From Ruegeria sp. 6PALISEP08 (lineage in GTDB: Bacteria; Pseudomonadota; Alphaproteobacteria; Rhodobacterales; Rhodobacteraceae), in assembly GCF_001238295.1 (NCBI RefSeq), contig NZ_LGXZ01000013.1, forward strand, positions 56,846 to 120,845: 64,000 bases of DNA. Direction: 5' to 3'. Positions 9,766-18,548 of the stretch are shown in pieces. A program made the translations under genes and the position numbers. Every line of letters begins with the position of its first letter. Within the stretch, counting starts at the first letter, position 1. The notes beneath the pieces are model-generated. The model did no database searches. It saw nothing but the letters and a program-made list of their open reading frames with translations, and was not told where the DNA came from.

Positions 9766-10189
9766 GATCATTAGTAAGCCAACGTCGTTCAACACAAATG
9801 TCCGACGGTTCCTATGACGACAACATTAGGCGGCCTTCATCCGTACGGACGACCGCTTCGGGCTCGGAGCGGTCATTCTCTGCGACGTGCCTCAACTGAA
9901 AGTAAGAGTCCTGAGCCGCCATTGCCGCCCAGCGTAGGCACTGCGGATGCATTCGGCAGCTTTCGGTCGATTGCAGACCATGTTCCTCAGGTGATGAAAA
10001 CGAACAATGCGGACAAAGTCGCCTTTCATTTTTGAAGTATCATGGCCAGCCCCCGCCCCGAAGCGGAATAGCTGTTGTCAGTCGTGGCTCTGTCAACTGA
10101 GCGTCAGAGGAACGTATCAACGGTCTCAAAGGTTCTGGATTAGTCTCAGCTTTCTGCCTAACCTGATCTAAAAACTTGGAGGTAGGAAC
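9766..10189. other. non-coding gap with one dispersed repeat copy
   Basis: No gene is supported. An open frame at 9814-10035 on the plus strand lacks a ribosome site and any recognisable motif. The gap holds one copy of the dispersed 25-nt element (9860-9884) and the GGAGG that serves the cyclase start at 10190. Confidence 0.4.
9860..9884 (+). repeat. short dispersed intergenic element, copy B
   Basis: Fits GGGCTC-N8-CATTC-KCYGCG; its last eleven bases are identical to copy C at 12274. Confidence 0.4.
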
Positions 10190-12070
10190 TTGGAACGCCG
10201 CCTCGCCGCGATACTTGCTGCCGACGTCGTTGGCTACAGCCGCCTTATCCGCAATGATGAAGCCGGCACTCTTGAGATAGTCAAAACGCATCGCGAACGT
10301 CTTTTCGAGCCAATTGTATCGGCGCGGAACGGACGCATTGTAAAATTGATGGGTGACGGGCTGCTGATCGAATTTGCCAGCGCTGTCGAGGCCGTTCGTT
10401 GTGCCGTCGAATTGCAGCACTACGTCGGGACCGAAAATGAGGGCGTACCGCAGGATGCTCAGGTTCGATATCGGATGGGGCTCAATGTCGGCGACATCGT
10501 GGTTGATCAGGACGACATTCAAGGCGATGGCGTCAACATAGCCGCTCGACTGGAAAGCCTGGCCAAACCCGCCGGCATCTGTATGTCGGTCAATGTCTTC
10601 GATCAGGTTAAGGACAAACTCGACCTCAGCATCGAAGATATGGGAATGCATCAGGTCAAGAACATCGCGGACCCATTGCACGTATTCAGTTTGACGCTCG
10701 ATGAAAAGGCCACGGCTTTGGTATCGCCCATTGTGCGGAGCGCAGCAAAGCCTGCACAACGTTGGTCGGCAGTTGCCATCGGCGTCGTGTCCGCCTTGGT
10801 CTTGGGCCTGGCGGCATGGTGGCAGCCCTGGAGCCCTGCTCGGACATCGTCTGCCAATGATGACCAATATCTACCTGCGTCTGGCAAGCCGTCCATCGCG
10901 GTCATGGCTTTCGACAATTTGAACAACGATCCGAGCCAAGATTACTTGAGCGATGGTCTGAGTGAAGACATCCTGACGGCGCTATCCCGGTTCTCCGACT
11001 TTTTTGTCATCGCGCGCAACTCATCCTTTTTGTACAAAGATGAACCCATAGAGGTGCAGCAGATCGCGCAGGAACTCGGCGTGCGATACATCGTTGACGG
11101 CAGCGTTCAGATCGCAGGCGAACGTTTGCGCGCAAATGCGCAATTAATCGATGCCACTACCGGCAAGCATCTCTGGGCCGAACAATACGACCGTGATCTG
11201 CAAGATATATTTGACGTTCAGGATGAGATTACGCGCACAGTGGCCTCGACGTTGAGCACGAGTATTAATCTCGCCGAGTATGACAGGCTAAAACACCAGC
11301 CCACTGAAAACCTCGGGGCCTATGAACTCTCCACACGTGCTCAGGAGCACTCGCTCAAATTCAACAAGAGGGACAATATTCAAGCGCAGCGACTGAGTGA
11401 GCAGGCGATTGCGCTCGATCCAAACTTCGCGGGCGCATATGCTGAACTCGCGTGGGCGCATTCCTTTGGGTACCGCTTTGGCTGGAGCGAAGACCTTTCA
11501 CGCGAAGAATCGCTCGATCTTGCCTTTGAAATGGCCAGAAAGGCGATTGATCTGGAACCACTCGATTTTGCCGGCTACGCCGTTCTGGCTTATGTGACGA
11601 TGTATAGCGGCGATCTCGACCGGGCAGTAACGCTGTATAACAAGGCTATCTCGCTAAATCCGAATTCTGCGGGCACGCTCGTCAATTCAACTGATCCTCT
11701 GGTCTATAGTGGACGCGCCAAAGAAGCCGTTGAACGAATGCGGTCGGCGATTCGCCTCAACCCGCATCATCCGGATTGGTATCTGTGGAATCTGGGGTGG
11801 GCACAGTATTTTGCGGAAGATTACGCAGGTGCTCTCGCTTCGATTGAAAAGATGAACGAGGTTCCGGATCGCCTAAGACGCACGCTTGCGCCGATACTCT
11901 TACGGTTGGGGCGAGAAGAAGAAGCAAAAACGTTGATCGACCAATTTTTGGCAGACAACCCCGATTACAGTATCGAAGAGGCAAGGAATGCGCCGTTCGA
12001 GAGCGACGAATACCTTAACCGATGGCTGGACGACTTGCGCAGACTGGGGGTCCCGGAAACCAAGCGTTGA
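10190..12070 (+). CDS. class III adenylate/guanylate cyclase with TolB-like and TPR domains
   Basis: Predicted membrane-bound nucleotide cyclase. The cyclase catalytic domain occupies residues 1-170: metal-binding D12 in AADVVGYSR and D56 in MGDGLLIEF, and the transition-state pair N116 and R120 in GVNIAARLE. All of these key residues are present, so it should be active. One transmembrane helix follows (about 190-207, AIGVVSALVLGLAAWW). Then comes a TolB/FlgO-like domain (IAVMAFDNL to DEITRTVAS, about 230-360) and TPR repeats to the C-terminus. The TTG start is favoured by an ideal GGAGG seven bases upstream. The downstream half resembles the protein at 14936, and the two flank an alkyl sulfatase. 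Its output might regulate nearby genes, but that is inference. Confidence 0.88.
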   Translation: MERRLAAILAADVVGYSRLIRNDEAGTLEIVKTHRERLFEPIVSARNGRIVKLMGDGLLIEFASAVEAVRCAVELQHYVGTENEGVPQDAQVRYRMGLNVGDIVVDQDDIQGDGVNIAARLESLAKPAGICMSVNVFDQVKDKLDLSIEDMGMHQVKNIADPLHVFSLTLDEKATALVSPIVRSAAKPAQRWSAVAIGVVSALVLGLAAWWQPWSPARTSSANDDQYLPASGKPSIAVMAFDNLNNDPSQDYLSDGLSEDILTALSRFSDFFVIARNSSFLYKDEPIEVQQIAQELGVRYIVDGSVQIAGERLRANAQLIDATTGKHLWAEQYDRDLQDIFDVQDEITRTVASTLSTSINLAEYDRLKHQPTENLGAYELSTRAQEHSLKFNKRDNIQAQRLSEQAIALDPNFAGAYAELAWAHSFGYRFGWSEDLSREESLDLAFEMARKAIDLEPLDFAGYAVLAYVTMYSGDLDRAVTLYNKAISLNPNSAGTLVNSTDPLVYSGRAKEAVERMRSAIRLNPHHPDWYLWNLGWAQYFAEDYAGALASIEKMNEVPDRLRRTLAPILLRLGREEEAKTLIDQFLADNPDYSIEEARNAPFESDEYLNRWLDDLRRLGVPETKR

Positions 12071-12617
12071 ATGGTTGAGCCGATATGGTTGTCCCAAGCA
12101 AAAAATCGAAGAGCAGGTTTTGGCAGCAATTCGGCATCCTGTAACTCTGAGCATCCCACCTGCTGCTCGTCGTAATCAGTACAAACCCCCGCAGCACGGA
12201 CTCTGTCCAAGCTTTGTAGAGATTACTCAGAGCGCAGAACTGTCGTTTGCACTAATTGCAGCATTCAGCACATGGGCTCGCTGCTGCCATTCTCTGCGGT
12301 GAGCTTGAACAAGACCTTTGAGCCCTGTGTGGCCGTCGCTGTGTAAGTTGGCTACTGCGGGTGCATTAGGCCGCGTATAGCACTTTGCCGACCTTAGTCC
12401 CTAAGTGCCCGTCAATTGTTTGAGTGAAATGATCGGATGGCGACTTAGAGCCCATTCTGAACGATGCTGCACCGATAGCGAACGGCCGCATTGCTAAAAC
12501 AATGCGACCGTTTCCAGGGATAAGCATCCCAGATCCCCTTCGAATTCGGGCTCAGATTTCTCTTGATGCCACAAACTTCAGTCGATCTGGGTTAGTCCGC
12601 TGAGATGGTCGCGGAGA
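12071..12617. other. non-coding gap with repeat copy and small hairpin
   Basis: No gene is supported in these 547 bases. They include one dispersed repeat copy (12274-12298). A 7-bp hairpin, CGCATTG with its complement around a CTAAAA loop (12487-12506), has no T-tract and is not a convincing terminator. Confidence 0.4.
12274..12298 (+). repeat. short dispersed intergenic element, copy C
   Basis: Fits GGGCTC-N8-CATTC-KCYGCG. It is nearly identical to copy B in its second half and is located between the cyclase and alkyl sulfatase genes. Confidence 0.4.
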
Positions 12618-14672
12618 TTAACCCCCGTTCGAATTTGCCAACGGTGGTTGGGCGAAATCATTGGCTTTGAGCGTGAGATCCTTGGCCCCGGTGCCGGGCA
12701 TCAGCTCAAATCCAAGATCAAACTGGTCCAGTGTCGAGGCCAACTGTGCCACGACATCGGGGTTGCCATCGGACCGAGCGGTGCCATCGGCCAGCATATC
12801 GACCAGCTTGCGTTCACCCGTCATGACCTTTTCCAGTTCAGCACGATCCAGACTGATCGACAGATCAGCGTTCGGGGCTGTCTGGTTGACGATGTGGGTC
12901 AGTGTAGCATTGCTCATCTCGACCACGATTTCTTCATCCCGATCAGGAATGGACAGGTTGATGACAAACTCCATATCCGCCGCTTTTGCGCTGTCAACGC
13001 GAATGGCAATGAAATCCAGCCACATCGACGTTTCCATCGCCCGGATGGTATCGGGACCGGTAGTTTCGATGGTGGCACCTTCCGGGATGCCATTGCGCAG
13101 TTCATAGGCGGCACCCAGGAAAGAGTTGCGGACCGAGGGGCTTTCTTTCTGGTACCCGATCTGTTCGAACGCATCCGCCAGCAAATCCTTGGCTTTCTGG
13201 TTGTCCGGAGCAGCATAGACCAATTTGTTCAGAATCTCAGTAGCATGCAGGTATTGGCCTGCGTCAAACAACGCCTGTCCTTTGGCCAGGATCGGTTCGG
13301 CACCACCCATCATCTCGACAAAAAGCGGCGCGCTATCCTTTGGGGACAGGGGGGTCAGTGTTGTTGGGTTGGCATCCCAATACCCAAGATAGCGGTTGAT
13401 GACCGCACGGCTGTTGTGCTCGACCGAGCCATGATAGCTGCGCGCGGCCCATTGCTGCTGCAAGCTTTCTGGAACCTCATAGACATTGTGGACCTCATTG
13501 ATGGTCACACCCTTGTTGGCCAGGTTCAGCACGCCGTTGTTGAGGTTGGCGTAAGTGTCGCGTTGTGCACGCATGACCTCTTGAATGCGGTCATTTCCGA
13601 AGCGGGGCCAAGAATGTGAGGCGAACATCAAATCGGCATCTTGCCCGAATTCATACAGCGCATCGTTGATATGCTTGGACCAGCTAAGCGCATCGCGGAC
13701 CAATGCGCCGCGCAGGGTGTAGATATTGTGGATCGTGCCGGTGATGTTTTCCGCCGCCCAGAAGGCCTTGAGGTCGGGGAAGTAGGTATTCATCTCGGCT
13801 GGGGCTTCGGTGCCGGGGGTGTTCTGGAAGATCATGCGGACACCATCAATGGTGATCTCTTCATAATCGTCCGAGACATAGCGGGTCGGCTCGATCAGGC
13901 CGGTGGTCCCGGCCGAGATGTTCTTGCCGATCGACTGATCCACGTGACCGTAGGGGTTGCGCGGCAGCAGTACACCATATTGGAAGAACAGACGGCGGTT
14001 CATCACGTTGCCGGCATAGACGTTCTCGGACACGGCGTGTTCCATGAAGCCTTCGGGCGCGATGACCTCGACCCCGTTTGCGACGTCTTCGTCGGTGATG
14101 ACACCGCGGACACCACCGTAGTGGTCAGCATGCGAGTGCGAATAGACCACCGCCTTGACCGGCAGTTCGCCTACCGTGTCGTTCAACAGCTTCAACGCGG
14201 CAGCGGCAGTTTCTTTCGAAGCCAGCGGGTCAAAGATGATCCAGCCGGTATCGCCCCGGATGAACGAGATGTTCGACAGGTCGAAACCGCGGACCTGATA
14301 GATTTTGTCGTCCAGGATCTCGAACAGACCATAGTTCATGTTCAGGATCGCCTGACGCTGCAGCGACGGGTGGATCGAGTCGAATTCCTGACCCTCTTCC
14401 AGCAGGAAATCATAGCTGCCGATATCCCAGGCGACGGTGCCGTCTTCGGTTTTGATCTGGCGATAGTCGGGAACCGCGATCAGACCCTTGCGGCTTTCTT
14501 CAAAATCGCGCTGATCTTCGAACGGCAAAGAGCCACGCATCTGCTCCTGAAACTCGACAGTGAATTCTGAAGGCATCTTGCCCTTGGGATCAAAATGTTC
14601 CTGCGCAGCCCCTGCACCGGCGGTCAGCATCAATAGTGCGGTGGTGAGAAGTAGTTTTTGTCGGCGTGCCAT
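12618..14672 (-). CDS. alkyl sulfatase, metallo-beta-lactamase fold (SdsA1/BDS1-like)
   Basis: Zinc hydrolase that cleaves linear alkyl sulfates such as dodecyl sulfate to alcohol plus sulfate. A signal peptide (MARRQKLLLTTALLMLTAGA, cut after GAA) sends it to the periplasm. The catalytic domain carries H179-S-H181-A-D183-H184, the metal motif of the fold, in VVYSHSHADHYGG. Later come the dimerisation segment and a C-terminal SCP2-like domain with SISLDRAELEKVMTG. The length of 684 residues is usual for the family. The start at 14672 gives the signal peptide and has AGGAG ten bases upstream; an in-frame extension to 14789 was rejected. Its position between two TolB/TPR signalling proteins, and close to an arylsulfatase, points to a sulfate-ester locus. 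Confidence 0.93.
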   Translation of the reverse strand: MARRQKLLLTTALLMLTAGAGAAQEHFDPKGKMPSEFTVEFQEQMRGSLPFEDQRDFEESRKGLIAVPDYRQIKTEDGTVAWDIGSYDFLLEEGQEFDSIHPSLQRQAILNMNYGLFEILDDKIYQVRGFDLSNISFIRGDTGWIIFDPLASKETAAAALKLLNDTVGELPVKAVVYSHSHADHYGGVRGVITDEDVANGVEVIAPEGFMEHAVSENVYAGNVMNRRLFFQYGVLLPRNPYGHVDQSIGKNISAGTTGLIEPTRYVSDDYEEITIDGVRMIFQNTPGTEAPAEMNTYFPDLKAFWAAENITGTIHNIYTLRGALVRDALSWSKHINDALYEFGQDADLMFASHSWPRFGNDRIQEVMRAQRDTYANLNNGVLNLANKGVTINEVHNVYEVPESLQQQWAARSYHGSVEHNSRAVINRYLGYWDANPTTLTPLSPKDSAPLFVEMMGGAEPILAKGQALFDAGQYLHATEILNKLVYAAPDNQKAKDLLADAFEQIGYQKESPSVRNSFLGAAYELRNGIPEGATIETTGPDTIRAMETSMWLDFIAIRVDSAKAADMEFVINLSIPDRDEEIVVEMSNATLTHIVNQTAPNADLSISLDRAELEKVMTGERKLVDMLADGTARSDGNPDVVAQLASTLDQFDLGFELMPGTGAKDLTLKANDFAQPPLANSNGG

Positions 14673-14935
14673 GATCAGACAGCTCCTGTCGAAAGAATTC
14701 AATTGTCGAAAGCGGCAAGGAAGCAGCAACAAAACCAAATCACGAGGGAAAACCTGGACGTTCGCGTAGAGCGGCGTCTTTTCGAACACAAAGGCCGCTT
14801 CCCCGACGCTCCGGCACTTGCCTGCATGGCAAAGTGCTCGCCCCTGTTAGCGAAAGAACTGCAGCAGGGAAGTGCGAACATGTTGCTACCTGCCGTTGAT
14901 CCCCTGTATTACACCCTGAGTCGTGTGTTGATTAT

Positions 14936-16678
14936 TTGTTTTCTTTGGACTTTTTCGGGATTGAGGATCTTCGGTTGGACTTGTCGGAAAGTAACATTCG
15001 GGCGCAGTTGCACCGCCTTTTGACCCATCCCGATTTTGCAGCGACACCCCAGCGCCGCGCTTTTCTATCCTACATCGTCGAAGAGTATCTGGCCGGTCGC
15101 GCTGATCAGATCAAAGGTGTTTCCATCGCTATGACTGTTTTTGACAGGGATGAGACCTTTGATCAGCAAGTTGACCCGATTGTCCGGCTTGAGGCCCGGC
15201 GCCTGCGACAGGACATTGATGGCTACTATGCAGGACCGGGCCGGGAAGATCCGGTTCGTCTGACCATACCCAAGGGCGGGTACGCCCCTCGGTTCGAGCG
15301 TGTTACGCCGCCTGAGCCACCAAGTTCCTCACCCCGGGTCTCGCCACTGGAAGACCGTAGCCCCTGGCGTTTTCCCTATTTCGGTCTTGGTGTTGTCGGG
15401 TTGGCGGCATTGTGCACCTTGATCTGGATTGTTTTTGGTGGCCCTTGGACAGCACGCTCCTCAATCTCTGAAGAAACGCTTCCGCAAGGCCCTGTTGTGG
15501 CTGTGCTTCCGTTTGACACGTTAGGAGACGGGCCGGGTTATTTTTCCGATGGCCTGACCCAGCAGTTGACCAGCGAGTTGGCGAGATTCCGTGACATTTG
15601 GGTTCTACCTTTGGGCAGTGGCCAGAGACTGACCCAGAGGGGCGCTGATCTGCAGAGCCTGAGGGCAGAGTTCAATGCGGATTTTGCAATGGAAGGAAGT
15701 GTTCTGGACAAGGGCGATACTATTTTGTTGTCAGCTCGCCTCATCGACCTCAAAAGCAACAGATACATTTGGGTGAACGACTATACTATGGGAAGCGCCC
15801 CCAGTGAAATCTACGCTGCACAGGACAAGATCATCCGGGATGTGATCGGAAAACTTGCTGGGAAATACGGCGTTCTGACACAGGGTGCGATGAAAATCGC
15901 CACCCGAACGCCGCCGAGCAACCGCGATGCGTATGATTGCGTGCTGAGCTACTACAGCTACCAGATCAGAATCGACCTAGACCGCCATCCGGCAATCTTG
16001 GACTGCATTCAAAGATCTTTGGAACAAAGCCCAGATTACGCCGAGGCATGGGCGGTGCTGTCCAACCTTTACCTTCAGCAAATCCGCTTTGGTCTTGGCG
16101 GTGACCGCCAGGAGGTGATCACTAACGCCTCTGATGCAGCGCGCCGTGCAGTCGAGATTGATCCGAACCTTGCGGTCGGACATTTGATGATGGCCAACAT
16201 GCGCTTTGTTCGCGGAGACATTGATGGGTTTCGCAAGGCCGGGGAGATCGCAGTTGGTCTGAGTCCAAATGACAGCGCTGTTCTAGCACATTTCGGCATG
16301 AGGCTCGCCTTCAGCGGCGAATGGGGCAAAGGTCTGGCCATCGTGGATCGTGCCATCGCTTTGAACCCGGTACATCCGCATTGGTACCATTTCCCGCGCG
16401 TGTTTTATGAATTCGACCAAGGCGATTATCAGCAGGCATTAACGGTTTTGGACCAGATCGACATGCCGAACTTCTTTTGGACGCATCTTTGGAGTTCAGC
16501 TCTGAATGCAAAATTGGACCGCCAGAAAGAAGCCCAGTCCTCGATGAAGGAGCTGCTGTCACAACAACCCGGTTTCGCATCCGAGGCAAGCAACATTCTG
16601 TCAATCTGGCAACTGGGTGAACCGTTCGAACAAAATCTTTTAGGTAGTCTTCGCAAGGCAGGTCTTGAGATCGACTAA
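14936..16678 (+). CDS. TolB-like/TPR membrane protein
   Basis: A signalling-type protein without a catalytic domain that I can see. Residues 25-120 form a helical N-terminal domain (LTHPDFAATPQRRAFLSYIV, then DPIVRLEARRLRQDI) ending in IPKGGYAPRF, a pattern usual in proteins mislabelled as adenylate cyclases. One transmembrane helix follows (about 147-168). A TolB/FlgO-like domain (VVAVLPFDTL, then YFSDGLTQQLTSELAR, about 186-310) and TPR-like helices complete it. It is thus a relative of the protein at 10190 with the cyclase replaced. The start is uncertain: a TTG at 14936, or the TTG at 14975, which has GAGG eight bases upstream. It diverges from the alkyl sulfatase across 263 bp and may respond to the same signal. 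Confidence 0.8.
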   Translation: MFSLDFFGIEDLRLDLSESNIRAQLHRLLTHPDFAATPQRRAFLSYIVEEYLAGRADQIKGVSIAMTVFDRDETFDQQVDPIVRLEARRLRQDIDGYYAGPGREDPVRLTIPKGGYAPRFERVTPPEPPSSSPRVSPLEDRSPWRFPYFGLGVVGLAALCTLIWIVFGGPWTARSSISEETLPQGPVVAVLPFDTLGDGPGYFSDGLTQQLTSELARFRDIWVLPLGSGQRLTQRGADLQSLRAEFNADFAMEGSVLDKGDTILLSARLIDLKSNRYIWVNDYTMGSAPSEIYAAQDKIIRDVIGKLAGKYGVLTQGAMKIATRTPPSNRDAYDCVLSYYSYQIRIDLDRHPAILDCIQRSLEQSPDYAEAWAVLSNLYLQQIRFGLGGDRQEVITNASDAARRAVEIDPNLAVGHLMMANMRFVRGDIDGFRKAGEIAVGLSPNDSAVLAHFGMRLAFSGEWGKGLAIVDRAIALNPVHPHWYHFPRVFYEFDQGDYQQALTVLDQIDMPNFFWTHLWSSALNAKLDRQKEAQSSMKELLSQQPGFASEASNILSIWQLGEPFEQNLLGSLRKAGLEID

Positions 16679-17566
16679 TGATCAAACGAATGCCTTCAGT
16701 CCAAGCTGTGAACTGTGTTACCCATGATTTGATCCAGAATGAGTACTTTTTAGGTGCGCGTGCGACAGGGAAACGGTCGTTGGATTTGACGCAGCAAATT
16801 GATACTTTGTCCGCATAACAGCTGTTCACGGCTCCATAACACTGCATCTTAGATTAAAGTCCGCTTCCTGCGCATTGCCGCTGTCGCTGAGACCCTTTGC
16901 TGCGCATGCGGCTGATGTCTGTTTGGTGGCCACTATTACTTTTTCAGTTCGAGTGAATCATACAATCGCAAATTGCGGTGGGCTTTCTTCCCCACCACTT
17001 TCCGTTTTTTGGGCCAGCGGCATTTGGACAGGCCAAACGCCCTGGCCGTCAGGGTGAGGGCGCAGCCCTCCCCCTCCCGCGTTCGCCATGTGGCAGTTTA
17101 GCAGGAACAGGCAGCTTCGCTGTCTGACCTACAAATCAGACCTGAATTTCCGAAAGGGAAGTCAGATCAAACCAAACTGTCTGCGGGAGTATGAAATGGG
17201 GGCGGCGTGTTAGTTGATGACGCAAAGGTCAAATTCAACTGATGTCCAACGTTGGGGGCGCCTTCTGATGTCGAACGTTCACTGCTTTTCTGGTCCAACT
17301 ATGACGGTTGGATCAGGTTCGTGTGACGTTCAACATTTACTGTGGAACGTCACTGATTCCTGACTCAATCGGCGTCTAAAACCTCAACAAATGGGTAAAT
17401 CGCGTCACTCAATTCCGACCCAAACGACAAGAATTTCTAACCCAAAACGAGGAGCTAACTGTCATCGAAGGTGCAGGGAAACTCCCAAAGACGCTGTATG
17501 ACACGTTCGAACCAGTCTCAGTTATCCGCCTCAAGCAATGCTCTCGTTGCAAGGCCCACAAAGACT
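16679..17566. other. long non-coding gap with possible degraded mobile-element sequence
   Basis: 888 bases with no supported gene. A frame without a start codon (17380-17601, plus strand) ends in CSRCKAHKDFSKDLRP and carries a Cys-x2-Cys pair; it overlaps the end of the panE-like gene and looks like a relic. Around 17240-17345 the motif TGTCNAACGTT occurs twice as a direct repeat, with similar inverted copies (GACGTTCAACA, GGAACGTCAC). The stretch 17040-17100 is very GC-rich and unlike its neighbours. Nothing could be named. Confidence 0.35.
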
Positions 17567-18544
17567 TTAGTAAAGACCTGCGACCTTTGCCCTCAGTTTG
17601 ATCAGTGATGCTACGGTGTCGATTATGGGCGTTGAGATTCCTGTAAGTTGCCCCAGTTCTTGCACTGAAGTGACCAAGGCATCAATTTCCATCGGTCGGC
17701 GCAACTCCAAATCCTGCCACATTGAGGTTTTGTGCGCACCGACAGCCGCACCGCCGTCGAGGCGTTTTTCAACATCTATCGGGAACTTAACCCCAAGTTT
17801 TTCACCGACTTCCTGAGCCTCGAGCATCATTCCGCGTGCCACGGAGCGTGTGCCTTCGTCGGCACACAAGACATCAAGTGTTGAGTGGGTAAGAGCTGAA
17901 ATCGGGTTGAATGACAAGTTACCCCACAGTTTCAACCAAATTTCATCTCGGATTCTTGGTCTGACGGGCGCACGCAGTCCCGCGGCGGATAGCGCAGCCG
18001 AAAGCTTGGCAGCACGGTCTGATTTAGAACCATCGGGCTCGCCCAACGAAAAACGATTGCCTTCGATATGCTTGATTGATCCTGGAGCAATGACCTCGGC
18101 GGCAGGATAAACAACACATCCGAGGACACGATCTGGTCCAAAACCGTCCCACTGCACGTTACCCGGGTCGACTGACGCCAACCTCGTTCCCTCGTAAGGG
18201 CCGCCCAGTTTGTGGAAATACCACCAGGGCACTCCGTTCACTCCACTTACTATGGTTGTCTCGTCTGCAATCAACGGCTGCATTGAGTCTACGACTGCTG
18301 GGACGGAATGCGCTTTCAGTGTGATGAATACATAATCTTGTGGGCCGAGATCGGAAGCATTGTCTGAGGCACGTATTGGGACGTTTATTGGATTTTCCCC
18401 ATTCTGAAGAAGAGCCAGCCCTTTTTCTTGCATTGCAGCCAGATGGGGCCCTCGCGCGACGACACTAACGTCCACGTCGGTCTGCGCGAGCTTCGCGGCA
18501 ACGTAACCTCCGATAGCTCCGGCACCAAAGATACAGATTTTCAT
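17567..18544 (-). CDS. 2-dehydropantoate 2-reductase family protein
   Basis: NADPH-dependent reductase of the ApbA/PanE family. The Rossmann motif GAGAIGGY sits at residues 7-14. The catalytic lysine region fits the family (RIRDEIWLKLWGNLSFNP), and the C-terminal helical domain ends LIKLRAKVAGLY. The length of 325 residues is normal. The start at MKICIFG is certain; an upstream in-frame extension overlaps the preceding gene. It begins 4 bp after the CoA-ligase gene, so the two are one operon. In this catabolic setting the substrate is more likely a 2-keto acid of the local pathway than ketopantoate; this is inference. Confidence 0.85.
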   Translation of the reverse strand: MKICIFGAGAIGGYVAAKLAQTDVDVSVVARGPHLAAMQEKGLALLQNGENPINVPIRASDNASDLGPQDYVFITLKAHSVPAVVDSMQPLIADETTIVSGVNGVPWWYFHKLGGPYEGTRLASVDPGNVQWDGFGPDRVLGCVVYPAAEVIAPGSIKHIEGNRFSLGEPDGSKSDRAAKLSAALSAAGLRAPVRPRIRDEIWLKLWGNLSFNPISALTHSTLDVLCADEGTRSVARGMMLEAQEVGEKLGVKFPIDVEKRLDGGAAVGAHKTSMWQDLELRRPMEIDALVTSVQELGQLTGISTPIIDTVASLIKLRAKVAGLY

Positions 18545-18548
18545 GTGT

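Noticed and set aside
12648..14570. Long open frames (323 and 309 codons) on the plus strand
   Set aside because: They are antisense to the alkyl sulfatase, show no motif, and arise from the codon structure of that GC-rich gene.
17380..17601. Frame with CSRCKAHKDF, possible small zinc protein
   Set aside because: It has no start codon or ribosome site and overlaps the end of the panE-like gene; treated as a relic.
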